The notes beneath the pieces were generated by a model, which was given only the letters and a program-made list of their open reading frames with translations, did not search any database and had not been told where the DNA came from. Shown here one piece after another: positions 1 to 8,724 of a stretch of 64,000 bases of DNA (positions are counted from its first letter, which is position 1; the number at the start of each line of letters is the position of its first letter). Source of the stretch: UBA1479 sp038109305 (lineage in GTDB: Bacteria; Pseudomonadota; Alphaproteobacteria; Rhodospirillales; Casp-alpha2); assembly GCA_038109305.1 (NCBI GenBank), contig JAYNIR010000007.1, positions 68,427 to 132,426 on the forward strand, given 5' to 3'. A program made the position numbers and the translations under genes.

Positions 1-73
1 CATGGCGCCCCTGGAAGCGCCGGAGGCGGTTCTAGCGCTGATCCGCGACTGGGTTGAACACGCTGGGATTTAA
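1..73 (+). CDS. C-terminal tail of an alpha/beta-hydrolase-like protein (partial)
   Basis: The frame beginning at base 2 reads 23 codons and stops at TAA 71-73. It gives M-A-P-L-E-A-P-E-A-V followed by a short amphipathic helix ending in a DWVE-type tail. In alpha/beta hydrolases this pattern follows the catalytic His (GH-x-A-P-x-E-x-P-E-x-V), which would lie just before the window edge. The gene is convergent with ptsP and the two stop codons overlap (71-73 against 70-72). The family call is an inference from a very short tail and no substrate can be suggested. Confidence 0.5.
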   Translation, partial: MAPLEAPEAVLALIRDWVEHAGI

Positions 74-1827
74 CTTTCGTCGTTGAAATCGTCCAAAAGC
101 GCGGCGATGCGGCCCGGGTCGACCTGGCCCATGATGGCGTCGGCGCGGCGGCTGGCGGCGGCCATGTCGAGCGACCGGACCTTTTGTTTAACAAGCGGAA
201 TATTCATCGGCGCCATGGAAAATTCCAGAAGCCCGAGCCCTAATAGCAGCGGCGCATAGCGCGGGTCGCCAGCCATTTCGCCGCACACGCTGATTGGGAT
301 GCGCGCCCTGAGCGCCGCGTGCGCGGCGAACTGGATCAGCCGCAGCACCGCCGGGTGCAGCGGATCATACAGGTGCGCCACGTGTTCGTTGGTGCGGTCG
401 GTGGCCAGCGTGTACATGGTCAGGTCGTTGGACCCGATGGCGAAAAAGTCCGATACCTGGGCCAGCGCATCGGCCGACAGCGCCGCCGCCGGCACCTCGA
501 TCATCACGCCCAGGGGCGGCAGCGGGTTCGGCAGGGGCTGCTTGCGCCGTTTCATCCGCGTAACGACCTTTTTCATGGTGTCCCGGGCTTGGCGTACCTC
601 CGCCGTGGTCGACACCATGGGCAACAGGATGCGCACCGGCCCGTGGCAGGCGGCCCTGAGGATCGCCGCCAACTGCGTTTCCAGAGTGTCGCGCCGGTTG
701 AGCGACAGCCGGATGCCGCGAAGCCCCAAGGCCGACGCCGCCGCCTCGCCCAAATCGCCCAACAGCGCCTGCGCCGGCTTTTCGCCGCCGACGTCGAGCG
801 TGCGGACAGTCACCGGCTTGCCTTCCATGGCGTCGATGATTTCTCTAAGGATCGCGAACTGTTCGTCCTCGCCGGGCACGTCGTCCCGCCCCATGAACAG
901 AAATTCCGTCCGCAGCAATCCGATGCCCTCGGCCCCGGTGCGGCGCACCATGTCCATTTCGATGGGCAGTTCCACGTTGGCCTGAAGGGCGACCTGGATG
1001 CGGTCTTTCGACATGGCCGGGACGGTTCGCATGTGGCCAAGCTTTTCCGCCTCGCGGATGGCATCGGTGCGCAGTTGTTCGTAGGCGCCGAGCGTGCTGG
1101 CGCCCGGGTTGACGACGACGACACCCCGGGTGCCGTCTACGATAACCGTGTCGCCCGGGTCGATCCGCCCCGCGATGGCGGGCACGCCCAGCACCATCGG
1201 GATGCCCAGCGCGCGGGCCATGATCGCCGCGTGGCCTTCGGCGCCGCCGACGGCGGTGACCGCGCCGGCGATGCGCTTGGGGTCCAGTTGCGCGGTGTCC
1301 GCCGGCGACAATTGATGGGCGACGATGACGGCGCCCCGCGGTGCCTGACTGAACGGCTTCAACGGTTCGCGCATGAGGTTCCGAATGATCCGGTTGCCGA
1401 CGTCGCGCACGTCTTCGACGCGGGCGGCGATGTAGGCGTTGTCCATCGCCTGAAAGGCATGGACGATGTCGTTCAACTGGTCCTGCACAGCGGCTTCGGC
1501 GTTTTGCCGATCGCACGCGATCTGTTCAGCCGCCCCGCGCACCAGTCTGGAATCGTCCAGCATCTGCAGATAGGCGTCGAACAGGAAGTCCATGTCGCCG
1601 GTGACGGCGTCGAGCCGGGCGTCATCCTTCAGCCGTTTGATCTGCCGGCGCGCCAGGATGACCGCGGCGCTGAGCCGTTTTTGTTCGTGCGCAACGGCGG
1701 CCTTGCCGCGGCTGATTTTATAGACCGGCACGTCAAGCGCACCCGCTTCGCGAAGGTAGGCCGGGCCGACGGCGATCCCGGGGGAAACGCCCAGCCCTTC
1801 AAACGTGATTTCGGCCGAGGCCTTCAT
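70..1827 (-). CDS. ptsP: Phosphoenolpyruvate-protein phosphotransferase (PTS enzyme I), no GAF domain
   Basis: EI takes phosphate from PEP onto a His and passes it to HPr in the cytoplasm. The 585-residue product has the N-terminal phosphohistidine/HPr-binding half, with active-site His199 in GGAEGHAAIMAR. The PEP-binding TIM barrel follows, with LLRTEFLF, the signature DFFAIGSNDLTMY and the catalytic Cys in VCGEMAGD. The usual active-site context is T-S-H; here it is E-G-H. Many alphaproteobacterial PtsP proteins carry an N-terminal GAF domain (about 750 aa); this one starts directly with the EI domain. The ATG overlaps the HPr stop by 4 bases, so the two genes are probably translationally coupled. 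It is the last gene of the EIIA-HPr-EI cluster. No sugar permease gene lies nearby, so the role is likely regulatory. Confidence 0.93.
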   Translation of the reverse strand: MKASAEITFEGLGVSPGIAVGPAYLREAGALDVPVYKISRGKAAVAHEQKRLSAAVILARRQIKRLKDDARLDAVTGDMDFLFDAYLQMLDDSRLVRGAAEQIACDRQNAEAAVQDQLNDIVHAFQAMDNAYIAARVEDVRDVGNRIIRNLMREPLKPFSQAPRGAVIVAHQLSPADTAQLDPKRIAGAVTAVGGAEGHAAIMARALGIPMVLGVPAIAGRIDPGDTVIVDGTRGVVVVNPGASTLGAYEQLRTDAIREAEKLGHMRTVPAMSKDRIQVALQANVELPIEMDMVRRTGAEGIGLLRTEFLFMGRDDVPGEDEQFAILREIIDAMEGKPVTVRTLDVGGEKPAQALLGDLGEAAASALGLRGIRLSLNRRDTLETQLAAILRAACHGPVRILLPMVSTTAEVRQARDTMKKVVTRMKRRKQPLPNPLPPLGVMIEVPAAALSADALAQVSDFFAIGSNDLTMYTLATDRTNEHVAHLYDPLHPAVLRLIQFAAHAALRARIPISVCGEMAGDPRYAPLLLGLGLLEFSMAPMNIPLVKQKVRSLDMAAASRRADAIMGQVDPGRIAALLDDFNDES

Positions 1828-2102
1828 GGATCCGCCAGTTCCTCGTCGAAGCCGTCTTCGACCAGTTTGACCAGGGCTTCGAAGGCCGTGGCCTCGTCGG
1901 CGCCGGTGACGGCGATTTCGATTTCCGATCCCGGCACGCCGGCCAGCATCATCAGTCCCATGATCGACCGTCCGCCGACGGTCTGCCTGTCTTTCGACAC
2001 CTGCACTTCGGCGTCGAACCGGCCCGCCGTCTGCGCGAACTTGGCCGCGGCCCGCGCGTGCAGCCCCCGCATGTTGACGATTTTGACGCTTTTGATCGGC
2101 AT
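1824..2102 (-). CDS. ptsH: Phosphocarrier protein HPr (NPr type)
   Basis: This 92-residue HPr relays phosphate from EI to EIIA. The phosphorylatable His15 lies in MRGLHARAAAKF. The regulatory Ser46 lies in GGRSIMGLMML and is the residue modified by HPr kinase/phosphorylase, which is encoded 1.4 kb upstream. Both sites being intact suggests a full relay: catalytic phosphorylation at His15 and regulatory phosphorylation at Ser46. The stop overlaps the start of EI (ATGA, 1824-1827). The EIIA gene ends 19 bp upstream, consistent with one transcript. Confidence 0.95.
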   Translation of the reverse strand: MPIKSVKIVNMRGLHARAAAKFAQTAGRFDAEVQVSKDRQTVGGRSIMGLMMLAGVPGSEIEIAVTGADEATAFEALVKLVEDGFDEELADP

Positions 2103-2121
2103 CGAACCAACGGCCCGCGCG

Positions 2122-2529
2122 TCAGCGCGTTTCCTGTGTCAGCATCTGCGAGGCGACGTTGATGTATTTGCGTCCCGCGTCCTGGGCCGACTGGGCGGCT
2201 TCTGCCAGGCCTTGTTCGCCTCGCACGCTCGCCAGTTTCACCAGCATCGGCAGGTTGATCCCGGCGATGATTTCGACATTGGCGCGGTCCATGATCGAAA
2301 TCGCCAGGTTCGACGGCGTGCCGCCGAACATGTCGGTCAGCACGATGACTCCGTCGCCGTTGTCGACCTGCTTGACCCTGTCGATGATGTCCTTCCGCCG
2401 AACTTCCATGTCGTCCTCGGGCCCGATGCATACGGCCGCGATGTCTTTCTGTGGGCCGACCACATGTTCCAGCGCCGCGATCATTTCCGTCGCAAGCTGG
2501 CCGTGAGTGACGACGACCAATCCGATCAT
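2122..2529 (-). CDS. PTS system EIIA component, mannose/fructose family
   Basis: A 135-residue cytoplasmic EIIA-Man domain. It starts MIGLVVVTHG, with the phosphoacceptor at His9. It carries the family motif LTDMFGGTPSN and an IxGxNLPML-like segment. No EIIB or EIIC domain is fused or adjacent, which matches the regulatory EIIA (often called PtsA or ManX) in the alphaproteobacterial PTS-Ntr cluster. It is predicted to be the terminal phosphate acceptor from HPr. The gene lies about 107 bp downstream of rapZ and 19 bp before ptsH. Its output partner cannot be read from the sequence. Confidence 0.92.
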   Translation of the reverse strand: MIGLVVVTHGQLATEMIAALEHVVGPQKDIAAVCIGPEDDMEVRRKDIIDRVKQVDNGDGVIVLTDMFGGTPSNLAISIMDRANVEIIAGINLPMLVKLASVRGEQGLAEAAQSAQDAGRKYINVASQMLTQETR

Positions 2530-2635
2530 CCGAAAAAATCCTTCCCTGTGGCCTACCCTGTGATCGCCTCCGGGTCTTGTTGCCGGCCCGGCGGGGATCT
2601 CCAGTTTTACGGCCTCGTGGATATTGCGGCGATTT

Positions 2636-3532
2636 CTAGGCCCGGTTCAAGTCACGATGGCGAATCCGCACCCTTTCGCCCTGTTCGGCAAGCCGGGCGC
2701 CGAGTTTCTCTGCGGTATAGACCGACCGGTGGCGGCCGCCGGTGCAGCCGATCGCGATGGTCAGATAACTTTTGCCCTCGTCCGCATAGCGCGGCAGCAA
2801 CGGCGTCAAAAGCGCCGTCAGGTTGGCGAAGAACCCGTCGAAACCCGGGTCGCGCGAAACATAATCGCCGACGTCGTCGTCAAGGCCGGACAGCGGCCGG
2901 AGCGACAGATCGTAATGCGGGTTTTTCAAAAACCGCACGTCGAACACCAGGTCCGCGTCCCGGGGCACGCTGCGTTTGTAGGAAAACGACACGACGAACA
3001 CCGTCAGCCCCGGGTCCGTGTCGGTCTGAAAATGGTCTTCGACCAGGGCCTTTTGTTCGCCCAGGGTCATGTCGGTCGTCTCCATCACCACGTCCGCCTG
3101 TTCGCGCACGGGCGCCAGCAACGCGCGTTCCTGGCGGATGCCGTCTTCGACCGGGCGGTCGATGGCGAGCGGATGGCGTCGCCGGGTTTCGGCGAACCGG
3201 CGGACGAGCACTTGGTCGTCGCAATCGACGAACAGCACCTGGGCGCGCACATCGTCCCGCGACTTGAGCGCCGCCAGTTGGTCAAGGAACAAGGCCGGTG
3301 CGAAATCGCGGGTGCGGATGTCGACGCCGACGGCGACCGGGTGGGGGAAATCGCCGGGCGCGACCAGCCGTTCTAGCAACGACAACGGCACGTTGTCGAC
3401 GGCTTCAAACCCCATGTCCTCAAGCGCGTTCAGCGCCGATGACTTTCCCGCGCCCGATACGCCGGTGACGAGCACCAGGGGTGTTTTTCCGGCGGGCGAT
3501 GTTTTGCCGCGTGGGTCGGATGGGGGTGTCAT
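2636..3532 (-). CDS. rapZ: RapZ / YvcJ family nucleotide-binding protein (RNase adapter)
   Basis: The 298-residue product has an N-terminal P-loop (GVSGAGKS, residues 24-31), a central domain with a VVFVSFSY-like element, and the RapZ C-terminal signature GCTGGRHRSV. In enterobacteria RapZ delivers the small RNA GlmZ to RNase E to control amino-sugar synthesis. In other bacteria the family binds nucleotides and its role is less clear. It sits between hprK (16 bp upstream) and the EIIA gene, the standard alphaproteobacterial position. No strong Shine-Dalgarno precedes the ATG at 3532, so translational coupling to hprK is plausible. Confidence 0.93.
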   Translation of the reverse strand: MTPPSDPRGKTSPAGKTPLVLVTGVSGAGKSSALNALEDMGFEAVDNVPLSLLERLVAPGDFPHPVAVGVDIRTRDFAPALFLDQLAALKSRDDVRAQVLFVDCDDQVLVRRFAETRRRHPLAIDRPVEDGIRQERALLAPVREQADVVMETTDMTLGEQKALVEDHFQTDTDPGLTVFVVSFSYKRSVPRDADLVFDVRFLKNPHYDLSLRPLSGLDDDVGDYVSRDPGFDGFFANLTALLTPLLPRYADEGKSYLTIAIGCTGGRHRSVYTAEKLGARLAEQGERVRIRHRDLNRA

Positions 3533-3548
3533 GGGTCGATCTCGTTGC

Positions 3549-4004
3549 TCACGCCGGATTTATATCATTCCCGTCCGGGTCTTGCCACGGCTGCGCCCAT
3601 AGCGCCATGCGGATTTTCGCTGCCGCCGAGGCGTCGAACGCCCGGACCTGCATCCACGGCACGGCAACGCCGATGATGTCGGTCACGCGCGTCTCGGGCA
3701 GGCGCGGCGTTGCCGCGTCCACCAGGTCGACCGCCATCGCTACCGGCGCCGATGATGCTTGCGGCACGCTCAGGATGCCGAGACCCCGGACCTCGATCCG
3801 CCCGGCGAGCCGCTCGGGCGGCATGGCGATCACGCACCCGTCCCGAAGTTCAAGATCGACCCGGTCGTCGGCGACCAGATCGGCGCCGCGGTCCAGCAGC
3901 CGGATCGCCAGATCGGATTTACCGGCGCCCGACGGGCCGCGCAGCAAGACGCCTTGCCCGCCGATGGCGACGCAGGTTGCGTGGATTTGATGAGGGTCGC
4001 TCAT
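3549..4004 (-). CDS. hprK: HPr kinase/phosphorylase, short alphaproteobacterial form
   Basis: This 151-residue protein corresponds to the C-terminal catalytic domain of HPr kinase/phosphorylase. The Walker A motif GPSGAGKS is at residues 23-30, followed by LADDRVDLE-like sequence. It lacks the N-terminal domain found in Firmicutes HprK (about 310 aa), as is usual in alphaproteobacteria. It is predicted to phosphorylate and dephosphorylate Ser46 of the HPr encoded nearby. In many relatives hprK directly follows chvG; here two plus-strand genes separate them (see findings). Confidence 0.92.
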   Translation of the reverse strand: MSDPHQIHATCVAIGGQGVLLRGPSGAGKSDLAIRLLDRGADLVADDRVDLELRDGCVIAMPPERLAGRIEVRGLGILSVPQASSAPVAMAVDLVDAATPRLPETRVTDIIGVAVPWMQVRAFDASAAAKIRMALWAQPWQDPDGNDINPA

Positions 4005-4098
4005 GGCCCGAGAGTGGGGCCCGGACGCGCGGCTGTCAATTGACAGGTTCCAAGCGAGTGGGGACAGTAGGCGCCAATTGACCGAGAGGGATCAAAGC

Positions 4099-4890
4099 AT
4101 GGACTTCGGATTAAAAGGTAAAACCGCCTTCATCACCGGCGGCAGCCGCGGCATCGGCCGCGCCGTGGCGTTGAAGCTCGCCGAACAGGGCGTCGACATC
4201 GCCTTCTGCGGGCGGACGCAGGAAACATTGGGCAAAACCGCGGCGGACATCCGGGCGCTCGGCGTCAACGCCTGGCCGTTTGCCGCCGACGTCAGCAAGC
4301 TTGAAGACATTCAGGCCTTCGTCGACGCATCGATGAAGCACTCGGGCCGGGTCGATATTCTGGTCAACAACGCCGTCACGTCGACCGCCGCCCCCTTCGA
4401 CGAACAGACGGATGAAACCTTCCGCTATCACATGGACGTCAAACTGATGGCCTATATCCGGTTGGCGCGGATCGTTCTGCCGGCCATGGAACAGGCCGGG
4501 TGGGGCCGCATCGTCAACATCGGCGGCATGACCGCGCGCATCGTCGCGCCGCTTCGCATGACCAACGGCGTGGTTAACGCCGGCGTCGCCAACTTCACCA
4601 AACAGTTCGCGGGCCACGCCGCACCCCGGGGTGTCACCGTCAACTGCGTGCATCCGGGATTCACACTGACCGAACGGGTGATGAACATCTTCACCCGCGA
4701 AGCCAAGGACAAGAACGTGACGGTCGACGAAGCGATGGCCGACCGGGTCCGGGAAATTCCCATGGGCCGGATCGTGCAGCCGGAAGATATGGCCAACGCG
4801 GTGCTGTTTTTCTGCTCGCCCTTGGCCGACATGGTGACGGGCCAGTGCATCGCCGTCGACGGCGGCTCGGGCGAGGCGGTGATTTACTAA
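4099..4890 (+). CDS. SDR-fold protein lacking the catalytic Ser-Tyr-Lys
   Basis: The 263-residue product has the classical SDR Rossmann fold: the TGGSRGIG nucleotide loop (residues 13-20), a DVSKLED-type acidic segment, LVNNAV (88-93), and a C-terminal tail with VTGQCIAVDGGSG. An ungapped alignment with FabG-type enzymes from IVNI to RGVTVN puts Gly143, Asn156 and Asn160 where the catalytic Ser, Tyr and Lys should be. Cofactor binding looks intact, but ordinary SDR oxidoreduction is unlikely. The start was set at ATG 4099, preceded by GAGAGGG (4084-4090), rather than an upstream in-frame ATG at 4003 that overlaps hprK. The gene is divergent from hprK and is followed 52 bp later by a methyltransferase gene. 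Confidence 0.85.
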   Translation: MDFGLKGKTAFITGGSRGIGRAVALKLAEQGVDIAFCGRTQETLGKTAADIRALGVNAWPFAADVSKLEDIQAFVDASMKHSGRVDILVNNAVTSTAAPFDEQTDETFRYHMDVKLMAYIRLARIVLPAMEQAGWGRIVNIGGMTARIVAPLRMTNGVVNAGVANFTKQFAGHAAPRGVTVNCVHPGFTLTERVMNIFTREAKDKNVTVDEAMADRVREIPMGRIVQPEDMANAVLFFCSPLADMVTGQCIAVDGGSGEAVIY

Positions 4891-4942
4891 CCGATATTTT
4901 AAGGGCGGCGCGGCCCATGCCGGCGCGCTACACTCCCGGCCG

Positions 4943-5872
4943 ATGACCAAACCCTGTCCCATCTGTGCCGGCGACGGCCGCGTGCAACGCCGGATCACCG
5001 CCGACGAAATCCGCACCGGACTCGCCGCCGTGTTCGCGGCCGATCCGCCGGCGGCCGCCGTGCCGGACGATTTCGATCTTTGCGCCTGCCGGGGCTGCGG
5101 CCTGGTTTACGCGGACCCAATGACGGCGGGCAGTGCGGCGCTGTACGACTGGCTGACCGGGTTTGAAAAATATCATGCCCACGACCGTTGGGAATGGGAC
5201 CGTTTGAAAGACATCCTGCGGGGCGAAGGGCGTCCGATCCGCTTGCTCGAGCTCGGCGCCGGGCGCGGCGATTTCCTGGCGGAGCTCGCGGACCTCCGCA
5301 CCGTCGCTGCGTCCGGCATTGATCTCAGCGCGTCGTCCGCTGCGGCGGCCCGGGCGCGCGGGCTCGATGTCCGCCATGCGGCGCTGGAAGATATTTTGGA
5401 TGGTGAGGCGGAGACGTATGACGCCGTGGTGCTCAGCCACGTGCTCGAACACGTGGGCGATCCTTTGGGTCTGATGGCCGGGGTGACGCGGCTTCTCGCC
5501 CCCGGCGGCCGGGTGCTGTTTTCCGTCCCCTATTCACCCATGAGCCGCGAATACCTGCACGACGATGTCATGAACCTGCCGCCGCACCACATGACCCGGT
5601 GGAACGCGCTCTCTCTCGATGGCCTCGCGCGGGTCACCGGCATGACGCTCGAAACCCGGATGCCTAAGGCCAAGCGGCCATGGAAGCGGGCCCTCAAGCA
5701 CACTTGCGACATCGCGGCAGGCGAAGGCCGGGTCCGGGGCCTGGCGCGGCTGCCGGTGATCCTGGCAAACGTCGGCACCTTCCGCCGCGTGCTGGCCGAT
5801 CACCAAAACCGCGAACGGGTTGGCGGCCAAATGGCGGCGGATACGATCCTGGTGTCGCTGAAACGCGATTGA
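4943..5872 (+). CDS. SAM-dependent methyltransferase with N-terminal Cys-rich (zinc-type) module
   Basis: A 309-residue class I methyltransferase of the Methyltransf_23 type. The N-terminus carries two Cys pairs (CPICAGDG and CACRGCG, within the first 55 residues) that look like a zinc ribbon. The SAM-binding motif I is LLELGAGRGDFL, and the post-motif is VVLSHVLEHVGDP. A PHHMTRWN segment lies later. Related proteins modify sugars or small molecules, but the substrate is unknown here. It lies on the plus strand with the degenerate SDR, 52 bp downstream, probably in one transcript. It is convergent with chvG. Confidence 0.82.
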   Translation: MTKPCPICAGDGRVQRRITADEIRTGLAAVFAADPPAAAVPDDFDLCACRGCGLVYADPMTAGSAALYDWLTGFEKYHAHDRWEWDRLKDILRGEGRPIRLLELGAGRGDFLAELADLRTVAASGIDLSASSAAAARARGLDVRHAALEDILDGEAETYDAVVLSHVLEHVGDPLGLMAGVTRLLAPGGRVLFSVPYSPMSREYLHDDVMNLPPHHMTRWNALSLDGLARVTGMTLETRMPKAKRPWKRALKHTCDIAAGEGRVRGLARLPVILANVGTFRRVLADHQNRERVGGQMAADTILVSLKRD

Positions 5873-5938
5873 CCGGTTTGGCCTGGTCCATGGGCGCAAA
5901 GGAATAGCGGGAAAATTAAGGGGCGGCTTCGCGCGGGC

Positions 5939-7666
5939 TCAGCCCGCCGGCAAGGTCACGGTGAACCGAGCGCCCAGCACCTTGCCGGCGGCGCCCAAGC
6001 GGTTGGAGGCGCGAATCTCGCCGCCGTGGGCGTCGACGATCTGTTTTGAAATCGACAGGCCCAGGCCCGAATGGGTGCCGAATTTTTCGCTCTGGGGGCG
6101 CTCCGTATAAAACCGGGTGAAGATTGCCGCTTCCTTGCCGTTAGGGATGCCGGGCCCTTCATCGTCGACGGTGACCTGCACGGCGGTCTTGTCGGCGGAC
6201 GCGGTGATGCGGATGGCGCCGCCGGGCGGGCTGAACGACACGGCGTTGGTGATCAGATTTCGGAACACCTGCACCAGACGCCCTTCCATGCCCTCGACGA
6301 TCATGTCCCGGGCGTCGACGCCTTTAAATGACAGTTTCGGCCCGCGCCCGTCGCCGCCGGCGGAATGCACCTCGACCAGGGTCGACAGCATGGCGGCCAG
6401 ATCGACCCGGCCCTTTTCGGCGCGGGACAGTTCAGCGTCCAGGCGCGACGCGTCGGAAATGTCCGATATCAGACGGTCCAGCCGGCCGACGTCGTCCTGA
6501 ATGATCGCCATCAGTTTGCGTTGCTGGTCCGGGTCTTTTAGCCGGGCGGCGGTCTCGACGGCGCTGCGCAGACTGGTCAGCGGATTTTTGATCTCGTGCG
6601 CCACGTCGGCGGCGAACCGTTCGATGGCGTCCATGCGGGTCCACAGCGCCTCGGTCATGTCGCGAAGCGCCAAGGACAAATCGCCGATTTCGTCGTTGCG
6701 GTGGGTGAAGTCGGGAATTTCCTCTTCCCTAGAATGATCGCGCCGGACCCGGTCGGCGGCGGCGGCCAGCCGCTTGATCGGTCGGGCGAGCGTCCGCGCC
6801 AAATAGACCGACAGGATCGAGGTCACGGCGATCACCACCAAAAAGATGTTCAAGATGTCGAGCCGGATGTCCAACAGCGCCTGGTCGATGGCGTCCGACC
6901 GCTTGGTGATCATCAGCGCGCCCAGCACCCGTTTATACCGCTGTACCGGTACGGCGACGGACATCATCATGCTGTCCTTGTTGAAGGCGCGGATCCGGTG
7001 ACTGTCGTCGCCCATCAGGGCGCCCATCACCTCGGGGTAATCCGCCGCCGTCGGCTGCGTCACTTCCTTATAGACCTCCAGCGGCATGGTGCCCGGCAGC
7101 CAGCGGGTGATCCGGTCATAGGCGTCCAGCAGGTCGCCCACGGGTCCGTCGGCGGCGGCGTCGCCCAGTGGCGGCAGTTGCTGGACCTCGACCGAATCGA
7201 CGGATTTTCCGAAGTAGCGCGAGTCGGCAATCAGTTCGCCCGAGCGGTGAAACAACCGCGCCCGCGTGCCCGTCGCCGCGACCAGCCGGCGAAGCATCTG
7301 GTTCATGATGCCGTTGGCAAGGCGCTGTTCAGATGAATCGCCGATCTGCACCGCGCCCTCGGCCAGCGCCACCGCGAACAGTTGCGCCTGGGTTTCCATG
7401 GCCGCCAGTTCGGATTCGATCAGGCTTTTGCGGTAATCGCCCAGGTATAGCACGCCGGCAACCAGAATGCTGAGCGCAAGCATGTTGATCGCCAAGATGT
7501 GGGAGGATATGGGCGAAATCAGCCGCCGCTTGCGCACCCGCGCCGTATCGGTCCGGTCCGCCGGCGCGGCGCCGGTCCGCCGGTTCGCGCCGCCGCGGCC
7601 GTCACGGTCGGGCGGTCCGCCGGGGAGTGTCCCGTCCTTGGGCATGTCGCCTCGTGTCTCGTCCAT
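5939..7666 (-). CDS. chvG: Sensor histidine kinase ChvG/ExoS
   Basis: A 575-residue membrane sensor kinase. A Gly/Arg-rich cytoplasmic N-terminus (1-50) is followed by TM1 (about 56-76), a periplasmic sensor of about 195 residues, TM2 (about 271-291) and HAMP. The HisKA H-box is DVAHEIKNPLTS with His357. The HATPase domain shows N (RNLITNAVSF), G1 (DEGPGIP) and G2 (GLGLSI) boxes. In Rhizobiales ChvG responds to acidity or envelope stress, with the periplasmic protein ExoR as partner; no exoR is seen here. chvI ends 98 bp upstream, so chvI-chvG are co-directional and probably cotranscribed. Confidence 0.93.
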   Translation of the reverse strand: MDETRGDMPKDGTLPGGPPDRDGRGGANRRTGAAPADRTDTARVRKRRLISPISSHILAINMLALSILVAGVLYLGDYRKSLIESELAAMETQAQLFAVALAEGAVQIGDSSEQRLANGIMNQMLRRLVAATGTRARLFHRSGELIADSRYFGKSVDSVEVQQLPPLGDAAADGPVGDLLDAYDRITRWLPGTMPLEVYKEVTQPTAADYPEVMGALMGDDSHRIRAFNKDSMMMSVAVPVQRYKRVLGALMITKRSDAIDQALLDIRLDILNIFLVVIAVTSILSVYLARTLARPIKRLAAAADRVRRDHSREEEIPDFTHRNDEIGDLSLALRDMTEALWTRMDAIERFAADVAHEIKNPLTSLRSAVETAARLKDPDQQRKLMAIIQDDVGRLDRLISDISDASRLDAELSRAEKGRVDLAAMLSTLVEVHSAGGDGRGPKLSFKGVDARDMIVEGMEGRLVQVFRNLITNAVSFSPPGGAIRITASADKTAVQVTVDDEGPGIPNGKEAAIFTRFYTERPQSEKFGTHSGLGLSISKQIVDAHGGEIRASNRLGAAGKVLGARFTVTLPAG

Positions 7667-7764
7667 GACCGCCGATCATAAGCGTCCGGCGGGCGGCAAT
7701 CCAGCGCCAGACCGCCGCGCGCGCAGGCGCGCTCGGCGGATATCATGTTGCGCCTTGCGCCGCC

Positions 7765-8457
7765 CTAAGCGGCTTTGTAGCGGTAGCCGATGCCGTAAAG
7801 GGTTTCGATTACGGAAAATTCGTCATCGACGGCGCGGAACTTCCGGCGCAGCCGCTTGATGTGGCTGTCGATGGTCCGGTCGTCGACATAGATGTTTTCG
7901 CCGTAGGCCGCGTCGATCAACTGGTCGCGGCTTTTCACGTGGCCCGGGCGGCGGGCCAGCGCCTCGACGATCAAAAATTCGGTGACCGTCAGGTTCACTT
8001 CCTTGCCCTTCCAGGCGCACAGGTGGCGCGACGGGTCGAGCACCAGTTCGCCGCGGCGGACGATCTCGTTGTTTTCCGGCTCCTTGCCGTCCAGTTCCTT
8101 GCGGCGCAGCACGGCGCGGATGCGCTCGATCAACAGGCGCTGGGAAAACGGTTTCTTGATGTAGTCGTCGGCGCCCATGCGCAGGCCGACGACCTCGTCG
8201 ACCTCGTCATCCTTGGAGGTCAGGAAGATCACCGGCAGGTTGTCCCGCTCGCGCAGCCGGGACAAAAGCTCCATCCCGTCCATGCGCGGCATCTTGATGT
8301 CGAGGACCGCCAAGTCCGCCGGCGTCTTGCCGAGCCCGTCGAGCGCTTCCGCCCCGTCGGAATAGGTCGTGACGTCAAAGCCCTCTGCCTCGAGCGCCAT
8401 GGTCACCGAGGCGAGGATGTTCTTGTCGTCATCGACAAGGGCGATGGAATGCGGCAT
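7765..8457 (-). CDS. chvI: Response regulator ChvI, OmpR/PhoB family
   Basis: A 230-residue two-domain regulator. The receiver has acidic pocket residues Asp10-Asp11, phosphoacceptor Asp53 in LAVLDIKMPRMDG, and Lys in FLTSKDD. The C-terminal winged helix includes GRVDSHIKRLRRKF-like sequence (DDRTIDSHIKRLRRKF) near residues 195-210. It is the cognate regulator of the ChvG kinase encoded downstream. The ATG at 8457 is preceded by a strong Shine-Dalgarno (GGAAGGAG, minus strand). In relatives chvI is divergent from pckA; here the cobalt/HugZ genes lie between them. Confidence 0.94.
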   Translation of the reverse strand: MPHSIALVDDDKNILASVTMALEAEGFDVTTYSDGAEALDGLGKTPADLAVLDIKMPRMDGMELLSRLRERDNLPVIFLTSKDDEVDEVVGLRMGADDYIKKPFSQRLLIERIRAVLRRKELDGKEPENNEIVRRGELVLDPSRHLCAWKGKEVNLTVTEFLIVEALARRPGHVKSRDQLIDAAYGENIYVDDRTIDSHIKRLRRKFRAVDDEFSVIETLYGIGYRYKAA

Positions 8458-8724
8458 GGCGGGGCTCCTTCCAGAAAACGCCGCCGGTCAGGGCGGAACG
8501 CGGGGACTTGCATTTTGCCAAGCGAAAGGCGGCCCGCTGGCCGGGCCTTCCGCTTGATATAGCAATCTTGCCCGCGTTTATGGCAGAATTTTAACGCGAA
8601 TGAGGCGGCTTGCCCAGTTTCCCTATGTCCCCGCCCGATCCGAATGATTGACCCGACGCACCAAGCCGCCACGATAGGCCCGCCGTGATTGACCCGCACG
8701 GGGGACGCCCGCTATATTTGTCCC

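Noticed and set aside
319..3267. A 982-codon open frame on the plus strand across the PTS cluster
   Set aside because: It is antisense to ptsP, ptsH, the EIIA gene and rapZ, is rich in His, Arg and Gln as expected for a GC-rich shadow frame, and has no domain.
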